64,000 bases of DNA, taken from contig NZ_JBBODF010000001.1 in assembly GCF_038002825.1 (NCBI RefSeq), positions 496,001 through 560,000 on the forward strand, given 5' to 3'. This DNA is from Paenibacillus sp. FSL H8-0048 (GTDB lineage: Bacteria > Bacillota > Bacilli > Paenibacillales > Paenibacillaceae). The position numbers and the translations under genes are program-made. The notes beneath the pieces are model-generated. The model ran no database searches and was not told the origin of the DNA. It saw only the letters and a program-made list of their open reading frames with translations. Below are positions 34,563 through 42,878 of the stretch, piece after piece. Within the stretch, counting starts at the first letter, position 1. Each line of letters begins with the position of its first letter.

Positions 34563-36760
34563 GTGATAACCCGTTCTACCGGCTGGCTCCGTTCATCAAG
34601 GAATTCATCTATAAGAACCGCTGGGATACGCTGCGCGAGGCGCAGGTCGATGCCTGCCGGGTGCTGTTTGACACGCCGCATCATCTGCTGATCGCTTCAG
34701 GGACGGCGTCAGGCAAGACCGAAGCGGCCTTTTTTCCGGCGCTCACGGAGCTGTATGAACGTCCGTCTGCCTCTGTAGGCATCCTGTATATCGCGCCGCT
34801 GAAGGCGCTGATCAATGACCAGTTCACGCGGCTGAACGATCTGCTGCGTGAAGGGAACATTCCGGTCTGGCACTGGCATGGCGATGTGCCGCAGGCGGAC
34901 AAGACCAAGCTTATGCAGAACCCTTCGGGAGTGCTGCAGATTACCCCGGAATCGCTGGAGGGCCTGCTGATGAACCGCCCGAATGCGATTCCGGCCCTGT
35001 TCCATGATCTGCGCTTCATCGTTATCGATGAAGTTCATGCCTTCATGGGCGCGGACCGCGGCATTCAGGTGCTGAGCCAGCTGGCGCGGATCTCGCGGAT
35101 GGCGGGCTGTCATCCGCGGCGGGTCGGCCTCTCAGCGACGCTGAGTGATTACGCCTCCGTTACGGAGTGGTTGGCGGCAGGCACGCACGAGAGCGTGGAG
35201 GTCAGCGCCCCGCAGGGCGGGCGCAAGCTGCGGTTGAGCGTGGAGCATTTCTCGTTCCCGGATGCGCGGAATGAGGAGGAGGCCGAGCACCTGGAGCGGG
35301 CGCGACAGGCGTATTACGGGTTTATCTACGATCACACGCATGTCAAGAAGGCGCTCGTCTTCACGAACAGCCGCAGCGATGCCGAAGAGGCCATCCTGGA
35401 GATGCGGCGCATTGCCGCTAAGCGCGGCGAGCGGGATGTCTTCCATGTGCATCATGGAAGCATTTCCGCTATGCTGCGCGAGGAGACCGAGGCCACGCTC
35501 CGTGACGGTGCGGGGCCGGCTGTAGCTGCAGCGACGCTGACGCTGGAGCTGGGGATTGATCTGGGCGAGCTGGAGCGGGTGCTGCAGCTCGGCGCGCCTT
35601 ATAGCTGCGCGAGCTTCGTGCAGCGGCTGGGCCGCTCGGGCAGGCGCGGGGACGCCGCCTCCGAGATGATCTTCGTCACGCCCGAGGAGGAGGACGAGGA
35701 GGCGCAGCTCCCGGCGCGCATGCCGTGGACGCTGCTGCGGGCCATTGCCGTAATCGAGCTGTACGTACGCGAGAAATGGGTAGAGCCGCTGGTCGTGCGC
35801 CAGCTGCCGGCCGGTCTCCTGTATCATCAGACGATGAGCATTCTGAAGAGCATGGGGGAAGCAGAGCCGGAGGACTTGAAGGAGGCTGTGCTGAGCCTGC
35901 CGTCCTTCCGCAGCATCGATCCTGCTGATTATGATGACTTCATGGAGTACATGCTCGGCATGGGCCATATCGAGAAGATGGATGAGGGCAGCCTTCTGAT
36001 CGGGATGGCGGGCGAGAAGATCGTCAACAACTTTCGCTTCTATGCGGTATTCAAAGACGATGAAGAACATGTCGTCTATAACGGGACGGAGGAGATAGGG
36101 TCCATTACCACCGTGCCGCCTCCGGGCTACTGCTTCACATTGGCAGGCAAGCTGTGGAAGGTCGAAGAGGTGGACAACCGTCACAAGGCCGTCTATGTCA
36201 AAGGCTCACGCGGCAAAGTGGACACTCTATGGCTCGGCGCAGGCGGAGATGTGCATACCCGGATCATGACGAAGATTCGCGAAGTATTAGGATCTACGGC
36301 CCTATACCCTTACCTTGCGCCAAGTGCGGCCGCCAGACTGGAACGGGCCCGCAGGCTCGCCAAGGAGAGCGGATTGCTGACGCATTCGGTTCTGCCAGCC
36401 GGGGGAGATTCCATGTTCATCCTTCCGTGGGCAGGCAGCCGCCAGTTCCGTACCCTGGAGCGCCTGCTCAAGAACAACCTGAAGGAACCTCTTGGCTTGC
36501 GCTCGGTCGTGCCCATGGAACCGTATTACATGGTGGTCGCCGGTAAAGTGGATGCAGAGAAGCTGGAGGATGAGATCATCGCCGAGACCGCTGCGGCTAC
36601 GGATGCACTCACGCTCCTGAAGCCGGATGAAGCCCCTTATCTCGGCAAATACGATGAGTTCATCCCGCATGAGCTGCTGCGCAAAGCTTTTTCGCTCGAC
36701 GGCCTTGATGTGCCGGGTCTGGTAAGCGTGGTCAAACATTGGAAGCAGCCTCCGGTATAA
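34559..36760 (+). CDS. Lhr-like superfamily 2 DEAD/DEAH-box helicase
   Basis: A 733-residue helicase. Motif I is GTASGKT (48-54), motif II DEVH (157-160), motif III SAT (192-194), and motif VI QRLGRSGRRGD (355-365), with ALVFTNSRSDAEE and TLTLELGIDLG between. The middle and C-terminal part (about 400-733) matches the Lhr/BrxHI-type extension: TTVPPPGYCFTLAGKLWKVEEVD is the usual beta-sheet segment. ATPase-driven 3'-5' translocation on DNA is expected. It is translationally coupled to the BrxD-like gene and closes the operon; a terminator-like hairpin follows at 36808-36850. Confidence 0.88.
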   Translation: MSDNPFYRLAPFIKEFIYKNRWDTLREAQVDACRVLFDTPHHLLIASGTASGKTEAAFFPALTELYERPSASVGILYIAPLKALINDQFTRLNDLLREGNIPVWHWHGDVPQADKTKLMQNPSGVLQITPESLEGLLMNRPNAIPALFHDLRFIVIDEVHAFMGADRGIQVLSQLARISRMAGCHPRRVGLSATLSDYASVTEWLAAGTHESVEVSAPQGGRKLRLSVEHFSFPDARNEEEAEHLERARQAYYGFIYDHTHVKKALVFTNSRSDAEEAILEMRRIAAKRGERDVFHVHHGSISAMLREETEATLRDGAGPAVAAATLTLELGIDLGELERVLQLGAPYSCASFVQRLGRSGRRGDAASEMIFVTPEEEDEEAQLPARMPWTLLRAIAVIELYVREKWVEPLVVRQLPAGLLYHQTMSILKSMGEAEPEDLKEAVLSLPSFRSIDPADYDDFMEYMLGMGHIEKMDEGSLLIGMAGEKIVNNFRFYAVFKDDEEHVVYNGTEEIGSITTVPPPGYCFTLAGKLWKVEEVDNRHKAVYVKGSRGKVDTLWLGAGGDVHTRIMTKIREVLGSTALYPYLAPSAAARLERARRLAKESGLLTHSVLPAGGDSMFILPWAGSRQFRTLERLLKNNLKEPLGLRSVVPMEPYYMVVAGKVDAEKLEDEIIAETAAATDALTLLKPDEAPYLGKYDEFIPHELLRKAFSLDGLDVPGLVSVVKHWKQPPV

Positions 36761-36807
36761 TTGATATAGCGATAACCAATATACGGAGATGTATCTCGCT
36801 TATACAA

Positions 36808-36850
36808 CAAGAAGCAGTCGATCCTAATCGTGATCAGCTGCTGCTTGTTT
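36808..36850 (+). terminator. Hairpin after the TerB-ATPase-helicase operon
   Basis: CAAGAAGCAG pairs with CTGCTGCTTG (one mismatch), with an inner GATC/GATC stem, followed by TTT. Confidence 0.6.
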
Positions 36851-36912
36851 ATCCACGGAAATACACGAATAAATGGTAAATATAGGTAAATATTATGGGG
36901 GGTGAGGATTCT

Positions 36913-37545
36913 ATGGAAGCAAAAGCGTTAGAGCGTTTACCAAATCCAACAATGCTACAAAAGCTAATGAAAATCCAAGCTTCACTGAATATTATTCTTT
37001 GCCAGGAGGAGTGGCTTCGTTACCATAGCTTTATTCAAGATTGGAATGAGGGTGTGTCTATGGCGAAAATAGATAATGGAGCAGGAGATCATCTATTTAT
37101 TTTGTTTTCCAATGAAGGCACCATCATAAAAGGCTTCGATCACGAATCTGAATTAAGCCCGTATGCCCAAGATGAACATAAAGTATGGCAAGGGATTTAT
37201 GATGACGTCCCAAAGAAATTATTATCATTACTTGAAGATGAGGCAATTGAAAAAGAAGATGTGACTTTTTGTATTTCGCATAAAAACAGTGACACCAGCT
37301 GGCACAAAGGAAAGGTTGAGATTCCAGAAGGTACAAGCGATGGTTCTGATTTTTTATTGGGCTGTATATTCCATACACCAGAGGATTTTGTGGAATTTGC
37401 AACAGATTATTTTGAATTATCCCTATCCTTAGAGGTGGTTGCAAAAATCTACGAGGATCTCCCCATTACGGAAGAGATGATTCATATCTTGAATTCCAGC
37501 TGTGACGTAAAGGAAGTTCTTCAAGAATTAAAGCTATTACCCTGA
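36913..37545 (+). CDS. Conserved protein of unknown function, AT-rich gene
   Basis: A 210-residue soluble protein. The stretches NGAGDHLFILFSNEGTIIKG, ELSPYAQD, LSLLEDEAIEKEDVTFC and GSDFLLGCIFHTPEDFVEFA belong to a widely spread family I recall as hypothetical; no activity is assigned. It is clearly AT-richer than its neighbours and uses AT-ending codons, so recent transfer is likely. ATG 36913 is preferred because GGGGGGTGAGG ends five bases before it; ATG 36895 is the alternative. An immunity-type or defence-accessory role is conceivable only from its place after the helicase operon. Confidence 0.7.
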   Translation: MEAKALERLPNPTMLQKLMKIQASLNIILCQEEWLRYHSFIQDWNEGVSMAKIDNGAGDHLFILFSNEGTIIKGFDHESELSPYAQDEHKVWQGIYDDVPKKLLSLLEDEAIEKEDVTFCISHKNSDTSWHKGKVEIPEGTSDGSDFLLGCIFHTPEDFVEFATDYFELSLSLEVVAKIYEDLPITEEMIHILNSSCDVKEVLQELKLLP

Positions 37546-37634
37546 ATCGTGGAACCGCACCGCCACTCTGACGTATAGATGTTTAATCATTATTCAAATT
37601 CCATTATGACGCATACAGGCGGAGGTGAACCGGA

Positions 37635-37883
37635 CTGGAGCATTTCTATGACTTGATTCAATTGGCATTCTCCATCGCTCTTATCTATTCGGTAGTGTCG
37701 ATTCCCTTCACCTACTTTTCTATTCAGGAGATCCACTGGGGTTATGAACTGGCTGCACCCGGTTTAACTTGGTCTGTAGCAGTCAGACTGATGCAGCCGA
37801 GCAGTATTCAGCGCTGGATCGCACGAACCGCCAGGCGAAGAGAAGCTCCTGATGACGAAGACAATCGTCCTTCCCCACATTGA
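37635..37883 (+). CDS. Small membrane leader peptide upstream of yidC2, MifM-like
   Basis: A frame opening at CTG 37635, six bases after GGAGGTGA, gives 82 residues: EHFYDLIQL, a hydrophobic helix (about 7-28), then a polar C-terminus SIQRWIARTARRREAPDDEDN. TTG 37653 is the alternative start but has no ribosome site. It lies 30 bases before yidC. The tail resembles the arrest motif of Bacillus MifM (WIRKVFRMNSPVNDEED, from memory) with W-I, R, a Pro nearby and the acidic run in register. A hairpin that would mask the yidC ribosome site begins in its last codons (37867). MifM stalls when insertion is poor and thereby switches on yidC2; the same role is proposed here. The CTG start is also unusual. 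Confidence 0.6.
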   Translation: MEHFYDLIQLAFSIALIYSVVSIPFTYFSIQEIHWGYELAAPGLTWSVAVRLMQPSSIQRWIARTARRREAPDDEDNRPSPH

Positions 37884-37909
37884 GATCCATACATTCAATT
37901 AGGGAGGAC
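37867..37909 (+). promoter_or_regulatory. Hairpin masking the yidC2 ribosome site
   Basis: GTCCTTCCC (37867-37875) pairs with GGGAGGAC (37902-37909), with one bulged U, and ATTGA/TCAAT extends the stem. The 3' arm contains the yidC ribosome site. The 5' arm lies in the last codons of the leader frame, within reach of a ribosome stalled on the DDED codons. Confidence 0.65.
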
Positions 37910-37913
37910 AACA

Positions 37914-38753
37914 ATGAACAATATGAACCTGTATCCACAATGGGCCAAGCCTATTCTCGTCCTAGCGATGGGACTTATCCCGGCCATAGTGCTTAGCGGC
38001 TGCTCAGCAGCATCCCAAGCCAGCCCGATTCTTGCAGATTCACCGGGGATATTCAACCACTTCTTTATTTATCCGTTCTCGTACTTAATCCAATTCTTCG
38101 GAGATGCATTCCAAGGAAACTACGGCTTATCGATTGTGCTGATGACGTTCATCATCAGGCTTGCGATCCTGCCGCTGATGATGAACCAGACGAAGAAGCA
38201 AATGGCCATGAAAGCCAAGATGGCCATCCTCCAGCCGGAGTTAACGGAGCTGAAGGAGAGGTATAAGAACGATGTCAGTGCGGATGCCGCTAAGCAGCAG
38301 CAGGCCGAAATGATGCAGCTCTACCAGAAGCATCAGTTCAATCCGTTCAGTATGGGGTGCTTGCCGATGCTGCTCCAGTGGCCGGTCACCTTGGCCTTTT
38401 ACTACGCTATCCGCCGTACCCCCGAGATTGCCGCACACGATTTCCTGTGGTTCAACCTGGGGACCACAGATATGATTCTGCCGCTTATTGCCGCTGCGGT
38501 CTATTACGTGCAGTTCCGCGTATCGCAATCCGCAGCTGTACAGAATCAGCAAGGCCCGGGCAACCAATTGTCTTGGATGGGATGGTTGTCACCGGTCATG
38601 ATGGGCCTGTTCTCGTTTCAGGTACCCGCAGCGTTGCCGCTGTATTGGGTGGTTGGCGGGATATTCATTATCGTGCAGACGGTCATTCTGAATAAAATGT
38701 ACGCGAAGCCGGACTTAGCAGGGAATAATCTTTCTGCAAGTGTAGAAGATTGA
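37914..38753 (+). CDS. yidC: YidC/Oxa1 family membrane protein insertase (YidC2-like)
   Basis: A 279-residue insertase. A lipoprotein-type signal peptide (VLSGC, Cys 30) precedes the five-helix Oxa1 core. The first core helix has the substrate-groove arginine (VLMTFIIRLAILPLM), a cytosolic helical hairpin follows (KAKMAILQPELTELKERYK), then the MGCLPMLLQWPV segment and later helices ending VPAALPLYWVVGGIF. It inserts proteins into the membrane with or without Sec. The GGGAGG ribosome site can be hidden by the hairpin at 37867-37909, so expression probably depends on the upstream leader peptide. Confidence 0.9.
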   Translation: MNNMNLYPQWAKPILVLAMGLIPAIVLSGCSAASQASPILADSPGIFNHFFIYPFSYLIQFFGDAFQGNYGLSIVLMTFIIRLAILPLMMNQTKKQMAMKAKMAILQPELTELKERYKNDVSADAAKQQQAEMMQLYQKHQFNPFSMGCLPMLLQWPVTLAFYYAIRRTPEIAAHDFLWFNLGTTDMILPLIAAAVYYVQFRVSQSAAVQNQQGPGNQLSWMGWLSPVMMGLFSFQVPAALPLYWVVGGIFIIVQTVILNKMYAKPDLAGNNLSASVED

Positions 38754-38828
38754 TCTTGGATTCCGCTTAAACAACGTTTCGTTTGCGGAGCGTCCACCCA
38801 AGTGCTTACGTAAATCTTACTCCTATTT

Positions 38829-38876
38829 AAGAGCTGTCCTAAGCAGTCAATTCATGGCTTCTGGGACAGCTTCTTG
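38829..38876 (+). terminator. Probable terminator after yidC
   Basis: AAGAGCTGTCC (38829-38839) pairs with GGACAGCTTCTT (38864-38875) with one bulge; the T-run is weak. Confidence 0.5.
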
Positions 38877-38923
38877 TCGAGCAAACATAAATGACTATAT
38901 ATAAATAAACGAGGTGACTCCAA

Positions 38924-39385
38924 ATGAATTCACTTATAAGGGTAAGGCTGGCGTCCATAGCAGATGCTGAGGCACTGTCGGGACTCAACCAAGAGTTCAA
39001 CGGCGGCGTCCGCAGACCCCCTGCCCGGATTATTGAACATCTACATACTAACCGTAACGAATGTATTGCTGTAGCCGAGTTGAACGGTATCATCGTAGGT
39101 TTTGGCTGCGCCCAAAGCCTGTATTCTTTTTGCTATGAAGAGCCTTATGGAGAAATTACAGAACTCTATGTGCAAGATACCGCCCGGAGAAAGGGAGCTG
39201 CCAGAGCCATTATCACTTGTCTGGAAGACGAGCTTAGAGTGCGTGGAGTGAAACGGGTTAAGGTATTGACGGGCAGAAGGAACGCTGCGGCCATTCGGAC
39301 CTACGAAGATTGCGGCTATGTCAAAGACGATGAACAGATGTTAGAGAAAGAGCTGGCGGATGAAGCCCGCCCAAGCACACCCTAG
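38924..39385 (+). CDS. GNAT family N-acetyltransferase
   Basis: A 153-residue acetyltransferase. The strand-and-loop segment GEITELYVQDTARRKGAARAIITCLEDELRVRGVKRVKVLTGRRNAAAIRTYEDCGYVKDDE contains the CoA-binding RRKGAAR loop, written here in its order. It is of the aminoglycoside/streptothricin-like side of the superfamily, with no known substrate. ACGAGGTGA lies before ATG 38924. Confidence 0.82.
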   Translation: MNSLIRVRLASIADAEALSGLNQEFNGGVRRPPARIIEHLHTNRNECIAVAELNGIIVGFGCAQSLYSFCYEEPYGEITELYVQDTARRKGAARAIITCLEDELRVRGVKRVKVLTGRRNAAAIRTYEDCGYVKDDEQMLEKELADEARPSTP

Positions 39386-39417
39386 AAAAAACAAACCTCA
39401 TTTCTGCAGTTCCCACC

Positions 39418-39446
39418 TTGCCCGAAACGCTCCCCCTGATGATAAT
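39418..39446 (+). promoter_or_regulatory. Promoter of the second sugar ABC operon
   Basis: TTGCCC (39418-39423), a 17-base spacer and GATAAT (39441-39446). GATAA-TTAGC-TTATC forms a small dyad over the -10. No cre match is seen here, unlike the first operon. Confidence 0.5.
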
Positions 39447-39477
39447 TAGCTTATCACGACAGAGGGGGCTTTAATGA

Positions 39478-40854
39478 ATGGTCAACAGAAAAATGAAGCA
39501 AACCGCTACCGTCGCGTTCGCCGCGCTAATGGCAGTTAGCCTTGCCGCATGCGGGAACTCGGACAACAACGCCAATACCAAGGCTAAGGACACCGCCGCA
39601 CCGAACGCCGCCACAGGCAGCGGCAATGCCGCAGCTACAGACGCACCGAAGGACAAAGAGGTAACGCTTACTTTCCAGAACATCTACCCCGATCCCGCAA
39701 CGCCCAACTACAAAATGATCCGTGAGCTTACGGACGCCTACATGAAAGAGCATCCCAATGTGAAAATTGAACTGGACACCCTGAATACGGACCAGCAGAA
39801 GGTGAAGCTGAAGACACAGGCTGCCTCCAAAGAAGTGCCGGACATCACCATCGTGAACCCGGCAGCGCAAATGAAACCGTTTGTGGATGCCGGATTATTC
39901 GCTCCGCTGAACGACATGCTTGAACAGAATGGCCTGAAGGACACGTACCAGAAGGGCCTCCTCGATTACTACAGCTTCGACAATAATGTGTATGCCATCC
40001 CCGACGGCAACAACATTGAAGTCGTCTACTACAATAAAGACCTGTTCGCCCAAGCCGGCATCGCGGCCCCTCCAACTACCTTCGAGGAGATGCTGAAGGA
40101 TGTGAAGATCCTGAAGGATAAGGGCATCACACCACTGGCTATAGGCGAAAAGGATTCCTGGACCGGCTCGTTCCTGTTCATGAACATTCTGCTGCGCACC
40201 AACGGCGGCCCCGGCTTCCTGCAGGATGTGCTCGATGGCAAAAAGACCTTTGAAGATCCTGCATTTGTCGAAGCGGTTGATGCCTTCCAGGCTCTGGTTC
40301 AAGCGGGCGCTTTCCCTGACGGTGCCACCTCTATTGATGCCAATGCGGGCGGAAATATTTTCAAAACAGGCAAAGCTGCTATGTGGTCGATCGGTTCCTG
40401 GGAGACTGGCGCGATTGATGCTTCCCCGGTTGCCGGTAAAGTAGGGGCCTTCCAGTTCCCGACAGTGAACGGCAAAGGCGATCCCAACGAATTCATGCTC
40501 GCCCCCGGCAGCGCCTTCGCTATATCTGCGAACAGTGAGCATCTGCAGGAAACCAAGGACTTCCTCAACTTCTTCGGCACCCAGTATCCCAAGAAGCAAT
40601 TTGAGCTGAAGAACGCTGTAGGGATCGGCCAAAAGGTAGACGGCGACCTCAAGGCAGCCGGGTACTCGGATCTGGCCGTGAACATTGCCGGACTGTTCAA
40701 CCAAGTGAAGGGCGGCGACCTGGCATTCGATAACACCATGAACCCTGCAACTGCACAGGTCCACCTCAGCAGCATCCAGAACCTGTTCGTCCAGAAGATG
40801 GATTCCAAGGCGGTAGCCAAAGAGCATCAGGCTGCGTTCGAAGCCAACAAATAA
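39478..40854 (+). CDS. Sugar ABC transporter substrate-binding lipoprotein (second system)
   Basis: A 458-residue binding protein. The signal peptide ends in the lipobox AVSLAAC. The mature part starts with a low-complexity Asn/Ala spacer and then LTFQNIYPDPATPNYKMIREL, with PDITIVNPAAQMKPFVDAGLF and IPDGNNIEVVYYNKDLFAQAG as family landmarks of MalE/UgpB-type proteins. AGAGGGGG is upstream of ATG 39478. A hairpin after the stop (40923-40964) may keep its level above that of the permeases. The substrate is unknown. Confidence 0.9.
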   Translation: MVNRKMKQTATVAFAALMAVSLAACGNSDNNANTKAKDTAAPNAATGSGNAAATDAPKDKEVTLTFQNIYPDPATPNYKMIRELTDAYMKEHPNVKIELDTLNTDQQKVKLKTQAASKEVPDITIVNPAAQMKPFVDAGLFAPLNDMLEQNGLKDTYQKGLLDYYSFDNNVYAIPDGNNIEVVYYNKDLFAQAGIAAPPTTFEEMLKDVKILKDKGITPLAIGEKDSWTGSFLFMNILLRTNGGPGFLQDVLDGKKTFEDPAFVEAVDAFQALVQAGAFPDGATSIDANAGGNIFKTGKAAMWSIGSWETGAIDASPVAGKVGAFQFPTVNGKGDPNEFMLAPGSAFAISANSEHLQETKDFLNFFGTQYPKKQFELKNAVGIGQKVDGDLKAAGYSDLAVNIAGLFNQVKGGDLAFDNTMNPATAQVHLSSIQNLFVQKMDSKAVAKEHQAAFEANK

Positions 40855-40922
40855 GCCGCTTAGTTTCAAATGTTCACGTAACTTAAGCCATATCGATACT
40901 GCAAATGGAAAGCTGTTCTACT

Positions 40923-40964
40923 CGATGCGAAGCAAGCCGATCAGGCTACTTCGCATCGGGTTTA
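40923..40964 (+). terminator. Attenuating hairpin between binding protein and permeases
   Basis: CGATGCGAAG (40923-40932) pairs perfectly with CTTCGCATCG (40949-40958), followed by GGTTTATC. Confidence 0.75.
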
Positions 40965-40980
40965 TCATGCACTTCAATAT

Positions 40981-41010
40981 GTTAATTGCATTAATCATTA
41001 ACGGTATAAA
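40981..41010 (+). promoter_or_regulatory. Internal promoter with GTTAAT-type box before the permeases
   Basis: TTAATT (40982-40987), 17 bases and TATAAA (41005-41010). GTTAATTGCATTAAT (40981-40995) covers the -35 exactly as the box at 19210-19224 does at the GNAT gene. Confidence 0.5.
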
Positions 41011-41053
41011 TTATTAGACAAAGAAGAATCTGCTTGATTAGGAGGCGGGAAAG

Positions 41054-41944
41054 ATGAAAGTCCTTAAGGTGCCGGCATACACAATCGCCGTTTTCATAGT
41101 GCCGTGTCTGCTGCTCTATGTGTGCCTGGTATTCGTTCCCATACTGGTCTCATTGTACACCGGCCTATTGAAGTGGGACGGTCTAACGACCTCTCAGTTC
41201 GTCGGCTTCGGCAACTTCAAGAATATGTTCTGGCATGACCCGGTGTTCTGGCCCTCTGTGCGGAGAACGCTGCTGTATGCTGTGGCTTCCATGCTGGAGA
41301 TCCCGCTCTGTCTGGGGATGGCGATCCTGCTTAACCGCTATCTGCGCAGAGCCAACACGCTGGTGTCGATCTACTTCACGCCGGTGATCTTATCGGTCGT
41401 TATTATTGGACAACTCTGGAAGACCATCTATAATCCTACTTCGATGGGGGGCATGCTGAACGGTGTGCTGGTGTCACTGGGGCTGGAGAGCTGGACGCAT
41501 AACTGGCTGACAGAGCCTAATATCGCTATGTACTCGCTGTATCTGGTCTCCCTGTGGCAATATTTCGGCTACCATCTGCTGATCCAGTACACCGGGGTGC
41601 AGAACATTCCCGACGAGCTGTACGAAGCGGCCCGGATTGACGGAGCGGACGGCTTCAAGGCGGATCGTTATATTACGCTTCCGCTGATCATTCCGATTTT
41701 CAAAATCTCGATAATCCTGGCGTTTATCGGGTCCCTGCAAGCCTTCGACCTGGTGATGGTCATGACTGGCGGCGGTCCGGCGCATGCAACGGATGTAATC
41801 TCCACCCATATGTATAACAGCTCCTTCTTATCCTTCAAGTATGGCTACGGCAGCGCGATTGCGACGTTCCTCGTGGTGGTCTGTCTGATTTTTACAGGCA
41901 TTATTAATATGATCTTCAACCGGCTTGAGCGAAAATTCGAATAG
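41054..41944 (+). CDS. Sugar ABC transporter permease (MalF-like), second system
   Basis: A 296-residue permease. The start KVPAYTIAVFIVPCLLLYVCLVFVP, the middle FTPVILSVVIIGQLWKTIYNP and the EAA loop PDELYEAARIDGADGFKADRYITLPLIIP match the family. GGAGGCGGG lies seven bases before ATG 41054. It is separated from its binding protein by about 200 bases with a hairpin and a promoter, and followed 18 bases later by the partner permease. Confidence 0.9.
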   Translation: MKVLKVPAYTIAVFIVPCLLLYVCLVFVPILVSLYTGLLKWDGLTTSQFVGFGNFKNMFWHDPVFWPSVRRTLLYAVASMLEIPLCLGMAILLNRYLRRANTLVSIYFTPVILSVVIIGQLWKTIYNPTSMGGMLNGVLVSLGLESWTHNWLTEPNIAMYSLYLVSLWQYFGYHLLIQYTGVQNIPDELYEAARIDGADGFKADRYITLPLIIPIFKISIILAFIGSLQAFDLVMVMTGGGPAHATDVISTHMYNSSFLSFKYGYGSAIATFLVVVCLIFTGIINMIFNRLERKFE

Positions 41945-41962
41945 GGAAGGAGTGCGCGGACC

Positions 41963-42787
41963 ATGCGTATGCTTAAAAAAGGAATCGTGTATCTTCTTTT
42001 TGCCATTCCTGTCATTACCCAGCTCTACCCGCTGCTGTGGCTGCTGTTATACTCCTTGAAGACGAATGAGGAGATTCTGGACGGGAGCTTCTTTTCTTTG
42101 CCCCATAAATTGCAGTGGCATAACTACTATGAGGCTTACACCTCGGGCAGCTATCTGAAGTACCTGTCGAACAGCGTGTTCGTTACTGGCCTTACGATGA
42201 TTTGTGTCATTCTGCTGGCTTCGATGGCAGCCTATGCAATCTCCCGGTTCCGGTGGAAGTACGGCAATGTCGTGATGACCATTTTCCTGATGGGGATGAT
42301 GATTCCGATGCAGGCCACGCTGCTGCCGCTGATGATTATTTTCAAAAATATGCATATCCTCAACACGCACTGGTCGCTGATTCTGCCGTATATCGCGTTC
42401 TCAACTCCTATCGCCGTGTTCATATTGAGCGGCTTCATGAGAGCTATTCCACATGAGATCGAAGAATCGGCGTTCATCGACGGGGCGAGTGTGTACCGGA
42501 TCTTCCGCAGCATCATCCTGCCGGTGTCCATTCCGCCTGTCATGACCGTATGTATCCTAACCTTCATCAACATCTGGAACGAGTACATCCTGGCCGCCAC
42601 GTTCATCTCGTCTGAGAAGCTCAAAACCCTTCCATTCGGGGTCTACACCTTCGTGAGCCAGTATTCGGTCAACTATGGCAATATCGGGGCCTTCCTGGTG
42701 ATGGGCGCGCTGCCGGTGATTCTGATCTACTTCTTCCTGTCGAATCAGATTACTAAAGGGATGGTGGCAGGAGCGGTTAAGGGATAA
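41963..42787 (+). CDS. Sugar ABC transporter permease (MalG-like), second system
   Basis: A 274-residue permease with the family start YLLFAIPVITQLYPLLWLLLYSLKTNEEIL, the middle LMGMMIPMQATLLPLMIIF and the EAA loop PHEIEESAFIDGASVYRIFRSIILPVSIP, ending FFLSNQITKGMVAGAVKG. It works with the preceding permease and a shared ATPase not encoded here. The kinase gene follows behind its own promoter (42811-42838). Confidence 0.9.
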   Translation: MRMLKKGIVYLLFAIPVITQLYPLLWLLLYSLKTNEEILDGSFFSLPHKLQWHNYYEAYTSGSYLKYLSNSVFVTGLTMICVILLASMAAYAISRFRWKYGNVVMTIFLMGMMIPMQATLLPLMIIFKNMHILNTHWSLILPYIAFSTPIAVFILSGFMRAIPHEIEESAFIDGASVYRIFRSIILPVSIPPVMTVCILTFINIWNEYILAATFISSEKLKTLPFGVYTFVSQYSVNYGNIGAFLVMGALPVILIYFFLSNQITKGMVAGAVKG

Positions 42788-42810
42788 GGCATGGCATACC
42801 GAATTACCCC

Positions 42811-42838
42811 ATTGCATAAAAATGGTAAAGTTTTATAA
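42811..42838 (+). promoter_or_regulatory. Promoter for the second kinase-regulator pair
   Basis: TTGCAT (42811-42816), 16 bases, TATAAT (42833-42838), about 40 bases before the kinase start. Confidence 0.6.
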
Positions 42839-42878
42839 TAAGAAACGGCAGAACCGGGTGCGTAAAGGGGAGAGTCTT

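Noticed and set aside
35132..36184. 350-codon minus-strand frame inside the helicase gene
   Set aside because: Antisense artefact over conserved helicase motifs.
31488..36760. A complete BREX or a tellurite-resistance locus
   Set aside because: No methylase, PglZ, BrxA/BrxB, terC or terD genes are present; only the TerB, ATPase and helicase parts are seen.
39424..39477. RNA hairpin CCCCCT/AGGGGG hiding the binding-protein ribosome site
   Set aside because: The left arm lies upstream of the predicted transcription start, so it would not be in the RNA.
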